Notes under the pieces: model-generated
Database searches by the model: none
What the model was told of the DNA's origin: nothing
What the model saw: the letters and a program-made list of their open reading frames with translations, nothing else
In this document: positions 19,472 through 28,940 of the stretch, in pieces
Layout of the letters: every line of letters begins with the position of its first letter
How positions within the stretch are numbered: position 1 is the stretch's first letter
Position numbers and translations under genes: made by a program
DNA from: Paucibacter sp. KBW04
Lineage (GTDB): Bacteria; Pseudomonadota; Gammaproteobacteria; Burkholderiales; Burkholderiaceae_C
Reading direction: 5' to 3'
Length of the DNA stretch: 64,000 bases
NCBI RefSeq assembly: GCF_003852425.1
Contig: NZ_QAJN01000001.1
Coordinates: 447,987 to 511,986, forward strand

Positions 19472-21358
19472 ATGTTGAAGATCGAAGACCTCAAGGTCGC
19501 CCTGGACGCCGAGGCCGGCTTGGTGCGCGCCATCGACGGCATGCGTCTGACTTTGCAGCGCGGCCAAACCTTCGCCCTGGTGGGTGAAAGTGGCTGTGGC
19601 AAGAGCATGACGGCCCTGGCCCTGATGCGCTTGCTGCCCGACAACGGCCGCATCAGCGGCGGCCGCCTGATGCTGGATGAGCAGGACCTGTTTGCCCTGC
19701 CGGAGGCACAGATGCGGGCCGTGCGCGGCGGCCGTATCGGCATGATTTTTCAGGAGCCTTCCACCAGCCTGAACCCGGTGATGCGCATCGGCGATCAGAT
19801 CGTCGAGGCCATTGAAACCCATACCGCGCTGCGCGGCGCCGCGGCGCGGGCCAAGGCCATCGAATGGCTGGACCGAGTGGGCATCCCCGAGCCGGCAAAG
19901 CGCATCGACGATTACCCTTTTCGCATGAGCGGTGGGCAAAAGCAGCGGGTCATGATCGCCATGACCTTGGCGGCCGAGCCCGACTATCTGATCGCCGACG
20001 AACCCACCACCGCCCTGGACGTGACCATACAGGCGCAGATTCTGGACCTGCTGCGCGATCTGCAGCGCGAGCGCGGCCTGGGTGTGCTCTTGATCACCCA
20101 TGATCTGGGCGTGGTGGCCGGTATGGCCCATCAGGTGGCCTTGATGTATGCCGGGCAAATCATCGAGTTGGCCTCCGCCGAGGCCTTTTTCGCCCAGCCA
20201 AAACATCCCTACGCCCGCCTGCTCTTGCAAGCCTTGCCGGACGCGGGCAAACGCGGCGAGAGCCTGGCGGCCATTGCCGGCACCGTGCCGCCTCTGTGGA
20301 TGAGTTTTGAAGGCTGCCGGTTTGCGCCCCGCTGTGACCGGGCCTGGGCCTCGTGCCATGGCCGGCGGCCGGAGCTGCATGAGCTGGCCAAGCAAGGCCA
20401 AGCGGGTGTTGGGCATCAGGTGCGCTGCCTGCTGTATACCGAGCCGCAGGCTGCTGCTGCTGCTGCTGCTGCCGCTGCCGCTGCCGCGTCAGCGCAGCCG
20501 CTCAGGCCCGCGGAAGTTTCAAACAGACCGCCCCCCGAAGTTGGGGCAGCTCAGGCCTTGCTGGAGGTCAGGAATCTGCGGGTCGAGTTTGGTACGCAGA
20601 CCTCCTGGCTGGGCGGCAAGGCCAAGCGTTTTGTTGCCGTCGATGGCGTCAGCTATCGCATCGCGCCGGGGCGCACCTTGGCCTTGGTGGGGGAGTCGGG
20701 CTGCGGTAAGACCAGCTCGGGCAAGGCCATTGTTCAGCTCTTACGCCGCACGGCCACGATCTCGGGTGAGGCCTTGTTGGATGGGCAGGATCTCTTCAAG
20801 CTGGACGGGGCGGCCTTGCTGGCCGCGCGCCGCGCGGTACAGATCATTTTCCAGGATCCCTTCGCTTCCTTGAATCCGCGCATGCGTGTGCAGGAAGTCT
20901 TGGAGGAGGGCATGCTGGCCTTGCGGCCGGATCTGGATGCGAGTGCACGCCGCCGAAATATGGAGTTACTGCTCGATCAGGTGGGTCTGAGGCGAGATGC
21001 CTTGACGCGCTGGCCGCATGAGTTCTCGGGTGGCCAGCGGCAACGCCTGGCGATTGCGCGCGCCTTAGCCGTCGAGCCGCGGCTGATCGTCTGTGATGAG
21101 CCGACCTCGGCCCTGGACGTGTCGGTGCAGGCGCAGATTCTGAACCTGCTGCGGGATCTGCAGCGCGAGCGCGGCCTGTCCTTTTTATTCATCACCCACA
21201 ACATCGGCGTGGTGGAGTATGTAGCCGACGAAGTCGCCGTGATGCAAGCCGGCCGCATCGTCGAGAGCGGGCTTTGTGAGGCGGTTTTGGGCTCGCCCAC
21301 ACAGGCTTACACGCGGACCTTGCTGGCTGCCGTACCTCGGGTAATACGCAGCCTCTAA
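19472..21358 (+). CDS. ABC transporter fused double ATP-binding protein
   Basis: Two peptide-importer ATPases (DppD-like then DppF-like) joined in one 628-residue chain. Domain 1: Walker A GESGCGKS (38-45), signature MSGGQKQR, Walker [12 protein letters not shown]. Its C-terminal oligopeptide-ATPase extension carries cysteines ([12 protein letters not shown]...RC) that in DppD/OppD relatives bind an Fe-S cluster. Domain 2: [29 protein letters not shown]. The linker includes 13 alanines coded by an uninterrupted run of seven GCT plus six further Ala codons. Similar fusions are known (GsiA, YejF). The start at 19472 is one base past the permease stop. Confidence 0.93.
   Translation: MLKIEDLKVALDAEAGLVRAIDGMRLTLQRGQTFALVGESGCGKSMTALALMRLLPDNGRISGGRLMLDEQDLFALPEAQMRAVRGGRIGMIFQEPSTSLNPVMRIGDQIVEAIETHTALRGAAARAKAIEWLDRVGIPEPAKRIDDYPFRMSGGQKQRVMIAMTLAAEPDYLIADEPTTALDVTIQAQILDLLRDLQRERGLGVLLITHDLGVVAGMAHQVALMYAGQIIELASAEAFFAQPKHPYARLLLQALPDAGKRGESLAAIAGTVPPLWMSFEGCRFAPRCDRAWASCHGRRPELHELAKQGQAGVGHQVRCLLYTEPQAAAAAAAAAAAAASAQPLRPAEVSNRPPPEVGAAQALLEVRNLRVEFGTQTSWLGGKAKRFVAVDGVSYRIAPGRTLALVGESGCGKTSSGKAIVQLLRRTATISGEALLDGQDLFKLDGAALLAARRAVQIIFQDPFASLNPRMRVQEVLEEGMLALRPDLDASARRRNMELLLDQVGLRRDALTRWPHEFSGGQRQRLAIARALAVEPRLIVCDEPTSALDVSVQAQILNLLRDLQRERGLSFLFITHNIGVVEYVADEVAVMQAGRIVESGLCEAVLGSPTQAYTRTLLAAVPRVIRSL
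20450..20488 (+). repeat. GCT trinucleotide repeat coding poly-alanine linker
   Basis: Seven perfect GCT units, then GCC/GCT alternation and GCG: 13 alanine codons in a row between the two ATPase domains. Such a tract can change length by slippage in steps of one residue without breaking frame. Confidence 0.9.
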
Positions 21359-21819
21359 GACCTGGCCGAATTGAGGGTGTGCCGAGCCGCTCACACGGCC
21401 TTGGTCGCCCATGTCACACTCAAAAATTGCGCGAATCGCACGAGGTTGCGCCGGTATGGCAGGATTCCCATCAAAATCTAAAGCTTCCTGAAGCAGCTTG
21501 TGCCGAACGTCACTTGCAAACTGTGTGGAACTACTCTAGGTCGGTGTTGTTCGCGGCCATGGAATTCGTTAGTTCTGAGCAACGAACCCCCGTTCAGGTG
21601 CCCGTAATTTTTAGGGGTTAACCCGTCTTTTTTGCCCCAAAACTGTCGGGAGACAAGGGTCCTAGGGAGACCACGGGGGTTGTGCGAACTTCGCCAAATG
21701 GACACTGATCGCACCGAATGCAGGGCCGAACATGCTTTGCACAGTTTCGGACCCGATGGTGTTCAAGGTGCGTGTGGATCAACAAGCCGCCCGCCTCATT
21801 GTCTTTTTAGGAGTTCACT
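21359..21819. other. 461-base intergenic region before the TonB-dependent receptor
   Basis: No convincing gene on either strand; the short ORFs here have no signal, domain or ribosome site. It contains the perfect palindrome GGGTTAACCC near 21615, followed by a T6 run. The receptor's ribosome site (AGGAG, about 21808) is at the right end. No Fur-box-like sequence was seen. The length suggests a long 5' leader or regulated promoter, which I could not pin down. Confidence 0.5.
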
Positions 21820-24768
21820 ATGTTTCAAAGGAAACGAGTCAATCTGGCCGTTTTGATGGCTGTGGGTGCTTTGGCGCCTGGTTTGGCACTGGCTCAAGCT
21901 GCGGCGCCCGCCCCGGCTTCGGAGACTCTCCAGCGCGTGGAAGTGACCGGGTCGCGCATCAAGACCCTGGACGTCGAGGGTCAAAGCCCCATCGTCGTGC
22001 TCGGCGCCGAGGCCATCAAGGCCGACGGTATCCGCACGGCAGAGGGCTTGCTGAACGCCTTGCCGCAGGTGATGGCTGACTACGGTGGCTCGGTTTCGAA
22101 TGGCGCCACCGGCACGGCGACCGTCAATCTGCGCAATATGGGGTCTAACCGCACTTTGGTGTTGGTGAATGGCCGCCGTATGCCGTCAGGGAGCCCGCGC
22201 AGTGCTGCCGCCGACTTGAATCAAATCCCAGTGTCCATGATCAGCCGGGTGGAGATTCTGACCGGCGGCGCTTCGGCCGTGTATGGCGCTGATGCGGTGG
22301 CCGGTGTGGTCAACTTCATCCTGAAGGATAACTTCCAGGGCGTGGAAGTTGATGCGACCTACCAGTTCAATAACCACCAACAGCACAACTCGGTCGCCGA
22401 TGTGGTGACGGCTCGCGGCTACCCTGTGCCCGGCAACAAAGGAGCCGATGGCAAGGTTCGCGAATTCAGCATCACCCTGGGTGGCAACTTTGCCGACAAC
22501 AAGGGCAATGCCACCATCAACTTCACGGCACACAAGGAAGATGCGCTGCTGCAATCCGAGCGCGACTTTTCGGCTTGCTCCTTGGGCTATGCAAACGCCG
22601 GCAAGGCCTTTTCTTGCGGGGGATCGGGTACCAGCTTCCCTGGCCGCTTCCTGTTGGCTGATGGCAGTAGCTCGACCGTGGCCGATGCCGCTGGTGGTGT
22701 TCGGGCTTACTCCGGCACCAAGGATGCCTACAACTTCGGTCCGCTGAACTACTTCCAGCGCCCCGCTGATCGTTACAACATCTCGGCCATCGCCCACTAC
22801 GACGTCAATGATATGGCGCGTGTGTACATGCAATTGGGTTTCCACGATGACTACACCGTGGCTCAGATCGCACCTAGCGGCCTGTTTGGTTTCGATGCAT
22901 CCGGCGCCAACGCGATCAAGTACGACAACCCCTTGCTCAGCGATGCTTGGAAGGCCAAGCTTCATGCAGTCAATCAGTCTCTGGATACACCGACGACCTT
23001 CAACAAGTCGGGCGATACCGCTGAAATGCTGATCTTCCGCCGCAATGTGGAGGGTGGTGGCCGTCAAGATCAGCTTCGCCACACTTCCTATCGCGCCGTG
23101 GTCGGCGTCAAGGGTGATGTCGGTGCTTGGACTTATGACGCATTCGGCCAGATCGCCCGGGTGGTGTATTCCGAGGTCTATGCGAATGACTTCTCCAATG
23201 CCCGTATCGCCAAGGCCTTGGATGTGGTCAAGGATGCGAGCGGCAAGATTGTTTGCCGTGATGCTTCTGATGGTTGCGTGCCTTACGATATTTGGTCGCT
23301 GGGCAAGATCGATCCGGCTTCGCTGGCATACCTGCAGACCCCTGGCTTCCAAAAAGGCTTCACCAATCAAGGCGTTTTTGGCGCCTCGATTTCGGGTGAC
23401 TTGACTCAGTATGGTCTGAAGTTGCCGACGGCTCAGACGGGTCTGGGTGTCGCATTCGGTGTTGAGCACCGTACCGAGCAGATGGAGTTGTCGGTGGACT
23501 CCGCATTTGAGACGGGCGACCTGGCTGGTCAAGGTGGCCCGACGCATGGTGTGGGCGGTCGTTACAGCGTGGATGACATCTTTGGTGAGTTGCGTCTGCC
23601 CTTGTTGGAGCGTATGCCTCTGGCCTATTCGATGAACTTGAACACGACTTATCGTCACTCCAAGTACAGCACGGGCAACTCCACCAATACCTACGGTATT
23701 GGTCTGGATTGGTCGCCTGTGAAGGAGGTCAAGGTCCGCGGTAGCTTCCAACAAGCCGCACGCTCACCCAATGTGACCGAGCTGTTCACGCCCTCGGGTC
23801 AAGGTCTGTACAACATGGACCGCGATCCTTGCTCGGGTGATCCCAATGATCCGGATCCTTTGAAGCGTCCGTCCGCCACGCTGGCACAGTGCAAGAATAC
23901 CGGCGTGACTGATGCACTCTGGGGCAAGATTCAAGACAGCCCGGCCGGTCAGTACAACGGCCTGTTCGGCGGAAACTCGGCACTGAAGCCGGAAACCTCG
24001 AAGTCCATCACCTTGGGCGTCGTGGCTGCGCCGATGAAGGATTTGACGCTGTCGGTGGACTACTATTCCATCGAGCTCAAAGACGCCATCAGCTCTTTGC
24101 CTACCCAGACCACGCTGACCCAGTGCTTGCAAACTGGCAACCCCACTTTCTGCAGCCTGATCACTCGGGACCGCTTGGGCTCGTTGTGGGCCAATTCGGC
24201 CGCGCAGATCGTGTCGACCAATATCAACGTCGCCAAGGGCAAGACCGTGGGTGTTGACTTTGGTGTTGACTACGGAATTCGTTTGGGCGAGAAGGGCAAG
24301 CTGGATCTGAGCTTCTTGGGCACCTATGTCAAGGAAAGCAGCTCTGAGCCTGTGCCAGGTCTGGGTTCATATGACTGCGCCGGCTACTTCGGCAATACCT
24401 GCGGCAACCCCATGCCGAACTGGCGCCACAAGCTGCGCGGCACCTGGACGACGCCTTGGGGCGTGAATGCCTCGCTGACCTGGCGTTACTTTGGTGGCGT
24501 GAAGGTGGATACCAGCAGCAGCAACGACCAGTTGGCAGGTACTGTGAACGAGATCGGTGCCAAGATCCCTTCGGTGAGCTATCTGGACCTGAGTGGTTCT
24601 TACAAGCTGACCAAGATGATCACCTTGTACGCAGGCATCAACAACCTGCTGGACAAGGATCCTCCGGTCTTGGTCACTGGCGCGCCTTTTGGCAATGGCA
24701 ACACCTATCCTGTGCTGTATGACGCACTGGGTCGTCGTGTCACCTTGAACGCCAACTTCAAGTTCTAA
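21820..24768 (+). CDS. TonB-dependent outer-membrane receptor
   Basis: 982-residue outer-membrane beta-barrel importer driven by TonB. It has a signal peptide (LMAVGALAPGLALAQ), then a TonB-box-like ETLQRVEVTGSRI. The plug domain (SPIVVLGAEAIK, NLRNMGSNRTLVLVNGRRMP, GGASAVYGADAVAGVVNFIL) is followed by a long barrel and a C-terminal aromatic strand ending in F (RRVTLNANFKF). It belongs to the large receptors common in Caulobacter- and Xanthomonas-type nutrient uptake, not a clear siderophore or B12 class. Cysteines occur in close pairs (CSLGYANAGKAFSC, CRDASDGC, CLQTGNPTFC, CAGYFGNTC), probably disulfides of outer loops. Substrate unknown. Good AGGAG site; strong terminator after. Confidence 0.93.
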   Translation: MFQRKRVNLAVLMAVGALAPGLALAQAAAPAPASETLQRVEVTGSRIKTLDVEGQSPIVVLGAEAIKADGIRTAEGLLNALPQVMADYGGSVSNGATGTATVNLRNMGSNRTLVLVNGRRMPSGSPRSAAADLNQIPVSMISRVEILTGGASAVYGADAVAGVVNFILKDNFQGVEVDATYQFNNHQQHNSVADVVTARGYPVPGNKGADGKVREFSITLGGNFADNKGNATINFTAHKEDALLQSERDFSACSLGYANAGKAFSCGGSGTSFPGRFLLADGSSSTVADAAGGVRAYSGTKDAYNFGPLNYFQRPADRYNISAIAHYDVNDMARVYMQLGFHDDYTVAQIAPSGLFGFDASGANAIKYDNPLLSDAWKAKLHAVNQSLDTPTTFNKSGDTAEMLIFRRNVEGGGRQDQLRHTSYRAVVGVKGDVGAWTYDAFGQIARVVYSEVYANDFSNARIAKALDVVKDASGKIVCRDASDGCVPYDIWSLGKIDPASLAYLQTPGFQKGFTNQGVFGASISGDLTQYGLKLPTAQTGLGVAFGVEHRTEQMELSVDSAFETGDLAGQGGPTHGVGGRYSVDDIFGELRLPLLERMPLAYSMNLNTTYRHSKYSTGNSTNTYGIGLDWSPVKEVKVRGSFQQAARSPNVTELFTPSGQGLYNMDRDPCSGDPNDPDPLKRPSATLAQCKNTGVTDALWGKIQDSPAGQYNGLFGGNSALKPETSKSITLGVVAAPMKDLTLSVDYYSIELKDAISSLPTQTTLTQCLQTGNPTFCSLITRDRLGSLWANSAAQIVSTNINVAKGKTVGVDFGVDYGIRLGEKGKLDLSFLGTYVKESSSEPVPGLGSYDCAGYFGNTCGNPMPNWRHKLRGTWTTPWGVNASLTWRYFGGVKVDTSSSNDQLAGTVNEIGAKIPSVSYLDLSGSYKLTKMITLYAGINNLLDKDPPVLVTGAPFGNGNTYPVLYDALGRRVTLNANFKF

Positions 24769-24798
24769 TCCCCCATAGAACTGCTGTAGCGTTGCCCG

Positions 24799-24834
24799 AA
24801 GTAGCGCCTGTGCTTGCACAGGCGCTACTTTTTT
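24799..24834 (+). terminator. Terminator after the TonB-dependent receptor
   Basis: Perfect 14-bp arms (AAGTAGCGCCTGTG / CACAGGCGCTACTT) around CTTG and a T run. It separates the receptor from the hydroxylase gene, so the latter needs its own promoter or read-through. Confidence 0.95.
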
Positions 24835-24919
24835 GTGGCAGCAAGAATGATGTCAGGCGCCGGCAACATTGTGTGTGCGAGCTTGGGCCTGACCTTAAAT
24901 CTTGAGTTCTGGAATAGCA

Positions 24920-26233
24920 ATGAGCATCACTCAATCCTCGGCCTCGGCGACAAGCAGTGCGGACGCAGTGGGTGCCGATTTCTCCATGGCCATGCATGCC
25001 TTGCAGCAGGGCCAGGTGGCAAGAGCCATGGCAATTTGGCAAAGCATCTTGAAGCGAGACCCAACTCATCTCCCCAGTCTGCAGGGTTTGGCCCAGCAGG
25101 CTTTGATGACTCGCCAGTTTGATCTGGCTCAGCAGAGCCTTGAGGAATTGGCTCGCCTCGATGCGGGTAACGTGCAGCCGTGGATTCAACTGGCCATGCT
25201 CTTCAGGGCCACGGCTCGGCCCGAAGAGGAGGAGCGGGCATTGTTCCGGGCGCTGTGTATCGCGCCGCGCGACCTGATGGCTTTGTTGATGCGGGCAAGC
25301 TTGCTGGAGCGCAAGGGCTTGCTGCATGAGGCGGCCCGGTGTTTTCAGGCCGCGCTGGCAGTGGCCTCGCCGGCCGATTTGCAAAGTGAGGCCTTGCGGC
25401 CATTGCTGGCAAAGGCCAGAAGCAGCAGTGCCGCCTACAGCCGGGCGATGGCCGAGGCTATCGATGCTCAGATGGCTTTGGCAGCTGCCGAATTTCGCGC
25501 GAACGATCTGGATCGCTTTAACTTGTCGCTGGATTTGATGTTGGGTCGCAAGCAGCGCTATGAGTCGCAGCCGATTGGCTATTTCTTTCCTCATCTTGTT
25601 CCTTGCGAGTTCTTTGAGCGCCAGCGCTTCCCATGGTTGGACGGTATTGAAGCGATGGCGGAATCGATTCGAGACGAGTTCTTGGCTGTCCTCGGCGCGG
25701 AACAAGGCTTCACGCCCTATCTGAATTACTCGGACGATCAGCCCTTGGATCAATGGCTTGAGCTCAACAAGTCGCTTCGCTGGACTGCATTCCACCTCTT
25801 GAAGGACGGGCTGCCGGTGGAAGAAAACGCTCAGCGTTGTCCACAAACAATGGCTAGTCTGCAATTGGCCCCGCAGCCTCAGCAGTTGGGGCGTACACCC
25901 GTGGCCATGTTTTCGCTGCTCAAACCGCGCACAAAGATTCCGCCGCATGTGGGGGTAACGAATGCGCGCCTGGTGACTCATCTGCCTTTGATCATTCCGC
26001 CTGACTGTGGCTTTCGTGTGGGCAATACCACTCGCCAGTGGGAGTTCGGCAAGGCCTGGGTGTTCGACGATTCGATCGAGCACGAGGCCTGGAACAACAG
26101 CGACCAGCTGCGCGTCGTTTTGATCTTTGATGTTTGGCACCCTGATCTGAGCGAGGTCGAGCGGCGCATGATCTCTGCCCTGGCCCAGGCGCAAAACGAC
26201 TTCGCAGGTGTCGCCGGTGGCTTCGATCTATGA
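24920..26233 (+). CDS. Aspartyl/asparaginyl beta-hydroxylase-like Fe(II)/2OG oxygenase with TPR-like N-terminus
   Basis: 437 residues. The N-terminal ~170 are TPR-like helical repeats (AMHALQQGQVARAMAIWQSILKRDP, LAQQALMTRQFDLAQQSL). The C-terminal ~230 are an Asp/Asn beta-hydroxylase domain close in motif to human AspH: PPHVGVTNARLVTHLPLIIP and FDDSIEHEAW...RVVLIFDVWHP. By alignment from memory, iron ligands are His343 and His388, with 2-oxoglutarate contacts His354 and Arg398; all are present, so it should be active. It has no evident signal peptide, so it acts in the cytoplasm. ATG 24920 was chosen over TTG 24902. It lies between a TonB receptor and tonB-exb genes. The hydroxylated target is unknown. 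Confidence 0.88.
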   Translation: MSITQSSASATSSADAVGADFSMAMHALQQGQVARAMAIWQSILKRDPTHLPSLQGLAQQALMTRQFDLAQQSLEELARLDAGNVQPWIQLAMLFRATARPEEEERALFRALCIAPRDLMALLMRASLLERKGLLHEAARCFQAALAVASPADLQSEALRPLLAKARSSSAAYSRAMAEAIDAQMALAAAEFRANDLDRFNLSLDLMLGRKQRYESQPIGYFFPHLVPCEFFERQRFPWLDGIEAMAESIRDEFLAVLGAEQGFTPYLNYSDDQPLDQWLELNKSLRWTAFHLLKDGLPVEENAQRCPQTMASLQLAPQPQQLGRTPVAMFSLLKPRTKIPPHVGVTNARLVTHLPLIIPPDCGFRVGNTTRQWEFGKAWVFDDSIEHEAWNNSDQLRVVLIFDVWHPDLSEVERRMISALAQAQNDFAGVAGGFDL

Positions 26234-26826
26234 CAATTGCCTTCGACTTGGGCGAATTGGAGCAATGTTAACGATCATCTACGGGTTAACGCTAGGTTCG
26301 AAAATGAAGACGGCGAAGTTCAACACCACTAAAATACCAGTGTCGTGATCTGAGCTGATTTGCTGTGCAAGATTGGGCTCTTAGGCTGATCGGGCGCTGC
26401 TTGTAAGCTGCGGGAAAGCCCCATGAATGAGGCACTTTCTTTCTCGTTTATGATGCGGCCAGCTTAAGAATCGATTGCAGCAGGCACTGGCGGGTTGCGA
26501 GTGAATCCGATGCGAGTCCGCGGTGAAAGTTCGCGGGCAGATGGTTGAATTGGGCTCTCATTGAGATCCTGGGTTTTGAGTTTTGTGTCCACGCTGCAAT
26601 CAGCGCTGCCGCACCCACGCCTTGGCGTTCGGAGTCGGTGGTCACCCGAATCGGGCTGTCGCCTGTACGGGCCTCACGCTGCTAGCGCCTCCGGCAAACT
26701 GGCTCTGAATCTGGGCTTGACGGGCGCTGACATTGAGCGGGTAGCCGCTTGTTTTGTTAAAGCGTAGAGTCGAACTTCCCCTGGTGTGTTGATGAAAGTA
26801 TTTCGCAGTCAAATGAAGGAGCGCGC
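26234..26826. other. 593-base intergenic region before tonB
   Basis: The longest gene-free stretch of the window. Two overlapping short ORFs (about 65-68 residues, opposite strands near 26448-26767) show no domain, signal or ribosome site, and I do not call them. Two GTTAAC sites lie near 26266-26290, and a TATGAT box at 26449 has no matching -35. The tonB ribosome site AAGGAG is at the right edge. It could hold a long leader, an undetected small RNA or a decayed gene. Confidence 0.45.
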
Positions 26827-27477
26827 ATGAACTTTGCGCAGGAGAAGAACGGCCCATCCCGGTTTACGGGTATCGGCGTGGTGGTTTTGATCCACGTCTT
26901 GATTGGCTGGGCACTGGCCAGTGGTTTAGCGCGCAAGGCCGTGGAGATGGTCAAGGGTCCGATCGAGACCAAGGTCATCGAAGAGGTCAAGAAGCCGCCG
27001 CCGCCGCCCGAAAAGGTCGTGCCGCCGCCCCCGGATCTGAAGGCCCCGCCGCCGCCGTTTGTGCCACCGCCTGAATTTCAGGTGACTGCACCGCCGCCGG
27101 TGAATGCGCCAGCGATCCAGTCTTCGCAAGTGGCACCGCCCCAGCAAGTGGCCAAGGCCGCCCCGGCTCCGGCACCTGTTGCTGCACCGGTAGCGGCTCC
27201 CAAGCCAGCCGGCCCGCTGCGTGCTGGCGCAGTTTGCACCAAGATGGGCAAGATGGAACAACCTTCCGTCAATTGGAGTGGCGAAGCCTTGTACGAAGTG
27301 ACGGCGACGGTCAAGGCCGGTCGCGTGGCTTCGATGGAAGTCAAGTCGCTGCGTGCTGGTGTCGATCGTAAGGCTCAGCGTGCAATGATCGCCTTGATTG
27401 AGTCGACATTGAAGGACACCTACGAATGCCCGGGTGACCACGTCTTTGTTCAGGAATTCCTGTTCAAGATTGATTGA
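26827..27477 (+). CDS. tonB: Energy transducer TonB
   Basis: 216-residue inner-membrane protein that transmits proton-motive force to outer-membrane receptors. Short cytoplasmic N-terminus, one membrane helix (about 14-34, TGIGVVVLIHVLIGWAL, with the His found in TonB TM segments). A periplasmic Pro-rich spacer follows (KPPPPPEKVVPPPPDLKAPP, then Ala-Pro runs to about 135). The C-terminal domain (GEALYEVTATVKAGRV...FVQEFLFKID) is TonB-like with a possible Cys pair (AVCTKM, YECPGD). Excellent AAGGAG site before ATG. First gene of tonB-exbB-exbD1-exbD2. Confidence 0.93.
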   Translation: MNFAQEKNGPSRFTGIGVVVLIHVLIGWALASGLARKAVEMVKGPIETKVIEEVKKPPPPPEKVVPPPPDLKAPPPPFVPPPEFQVTAPPPVNAPAIQSSQVAPPQQVAKAAPAPAPVAAPVAAPKPAGPLRAGAVCTKMGKMEQPSVNWSGEALYEVTATVKAGRVASMEVKSLRAGVDRKAQRAMIALIESTLKDTYECPGDHVFVQEFLFKID

Positions 27478-27592
27478 GGTAATTGCTTGGCGGTTGCCAA
27501 AAGCACCCGACATAGTTTTTCATAAGGGACGGCAAGCAGTCGTTCCGTTTCTTCCCAACCAGATTCAGATTTCTTCCGTAGGAGTTGACTTC

Positions 27593-28435
27593 ATGTTCTC
27601 TCGTCTTTCCGGCTTGATCGCCGCCATCGCCATCGCTGCGACCCTGGGCTTCTCGCCCGCCCAAGCTCAGGAACAAAAAGCTGCTGAAGCCGCTTCTGCT
27701 GTCGCTGAGGTTGCTGCTCCTGCTGCTGTTGAAGCCGCTCCTTCTGCTCCTACCGGCAAGGCCGCGATGGACAACCCCTACGGCCTGCAAGCCATGCTGG
27801 CTCACGGCGATATGGTTTCCAAGGGCGTGCTGGCTCTGCTGCTGATCATGTCCATGGGCAGTTGGTACATCCTGATCACCAAGCTGTGGGACACCCAGAA
27901 GCTGGCCAAGGAAGCCAAGGAAGTCCGCGCTACCTTCTTCAAGAAGGCCAGCCTGGCTGAAGGCGTCAAGGGTCTGTCTGAAGGCAGCGCTTTCCGCTAC
28001 ATCGCCGCTTCCGCGATCGAAGCTTCCGAGCACCATGAAGGCGCCCTGACCGAGAACATCGATCACAGCACCTGGGTGACCATGAACATCGAGCGTTCGG
28101 TGGCTGACGTGCAAGCTCGCGTCCAAACCGGTCTGGGCTTCCTGGCTACCGTCGGTTCGACCTCGCCTTTCATCGGCTTGTTCGGCACGGTGTGGGGTAT
28201 TCTGCAAGCACTGACCGCCATCGGCGTCGCTGGCCAAGCTTCGATCGACAAGGTTGCCGGCCCCGTGGGTGAAGCGCTGATCATGACCGCTATCGGTCTG
28301 GCAGTGGCTGTTCCCGCCGTGCTGGGTTACAACTGGCTGGTGAACCGCAACAAGTCCGTCGTGAGCCAAGTGCGTGCATTCGCTGCCGACCTGCACGGCG
28401 TGCTGATGGGCAACCGCCAAGTTGCCAAGCGCTAA
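27593..28435 (+). CDS. exbB: MotA/TolQ/ExbB proton channel protein (ExbB)
   Basis: Proton-channel subunit that powers TonB. 280 residues with an N-terminal signal-like helix (LSGLIAAIAIAATLGFSPAQAQ) and an Ala/Glu-rich periplasmic stretch before TM1, as in ExbB1-type proteins. TM1 is around GVLALLLIMSMGSWYILI. TM2 and TM3 carry the family core GLGFLATVGSTSPFIGLFGTVWGI and ALIMTAIGLAVAVPAVLGYNW. ATG 27593 has TAGGAG 8 bases upstream. It is 115 bases after tonB and is followed closely by two exbD genes. Confidence 0.94.
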   Translation: MFSRLSGLIAAIAIAATLGFSPAQAQEQKAAEAASAVAEVAAPAAVEAAPSAPTGKAAMDNPYGLQAMLAHGDMVSKGVLALLLIMSMGSWYILITKLWDTQKLAKEAKEVRATFFKKASLAEGVKGLSEGSAFRYIAASAIEASEHHEGALTENIDHSTWVTMNIERSVADVQARVQTGLGFLATVGSTSPFIGLFGTVWGILQALTAIGVAGQASIDKVAGPVGEALIMTAIGLAVAVPAVLGYNWLVNRNKSVVSQVRAFAADLHGVLMGNRQVAKR

Positions 28436-28490
28436 ATCTAAGCTTGCTTAGCAAACGCAAAGTAAGTCAAAAAAGCGCGGAGAAGCGACC

Positions 28491-28919
28491 ATGGGAATGA
28501 ATGTCGGATCCTCTTCCGGCGAAGACGAAGTGGTTTCGACCATCAACACCACGCCCCTCGTGGACGTGATGTTGGTGCTCTTGATCATCTTTCTCCTCAC
28601 CATTCCGGCCGTGATCAGCTCGGTGAAGTTGAATCTCCCCAAGGAGACCAACGTTGTTCGGGTGACCAAGCCGGAAAATATTGAAATCTCGGTTTCAAGA
28701 GAAGGTGACATTTACTGGGGTACGACCCTGGTCAATGACACCGACGATCTTGTCAAGCGCCTGGGCAAGGTGGCGGTGTTGAACCCGCAACCCGAAGTCC
28801 ATGTGCGCGGTGACGACAAGTCGCGTTACGAGTCGGTTGGTCGCGTTGTTTACGCATGCCAGCGTGCCGGCATCATGAAGGTTAGCTTCGTCACCGAGCC
28901 TCCCGCTAAGGGCGGCTGA
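28491..28919 (+). CDS. exbD: ExbD/TolR biopolymer transport protein, first copy
   Basis: 142 residues, one N-terminal membrane helix (LVDVMLVLLIIFLLTIPAV) holding the proton-carrying Asp of INTTPLVDVML, then a periplasmic domain (REGDIYWG, VHVRGDDKSRYESVGRVVYACQRAG). It starts MGMNVGSSSGED, nearly the same first ten residues as the next gene, so the pair arose by tandem duplication. Good GGAG site. Confidence 0.94.
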   Translation: MGMNVGSSSGEDEVVSTINTTPLVDVMLVLLIIFLLTIPAVISSVKLNLPKETNVVRVTKPENIEISVSREGDIYWGTTLVNDTDDLVKRLGKVAVLNPQPEVHVRGDDKSRYESVGRVVYACQRAGIMKVSFVTEPPAKGG

Positions 28920-28940
28920 GAAGAAGCCAGGAGCTAAAGC

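Noticed and set aside
26448-26767. Two short overlapping ORFs on opposite strands in the gap before tonB
   Set aside because: No ribosome site, signal or motif; composition is not gene-like.
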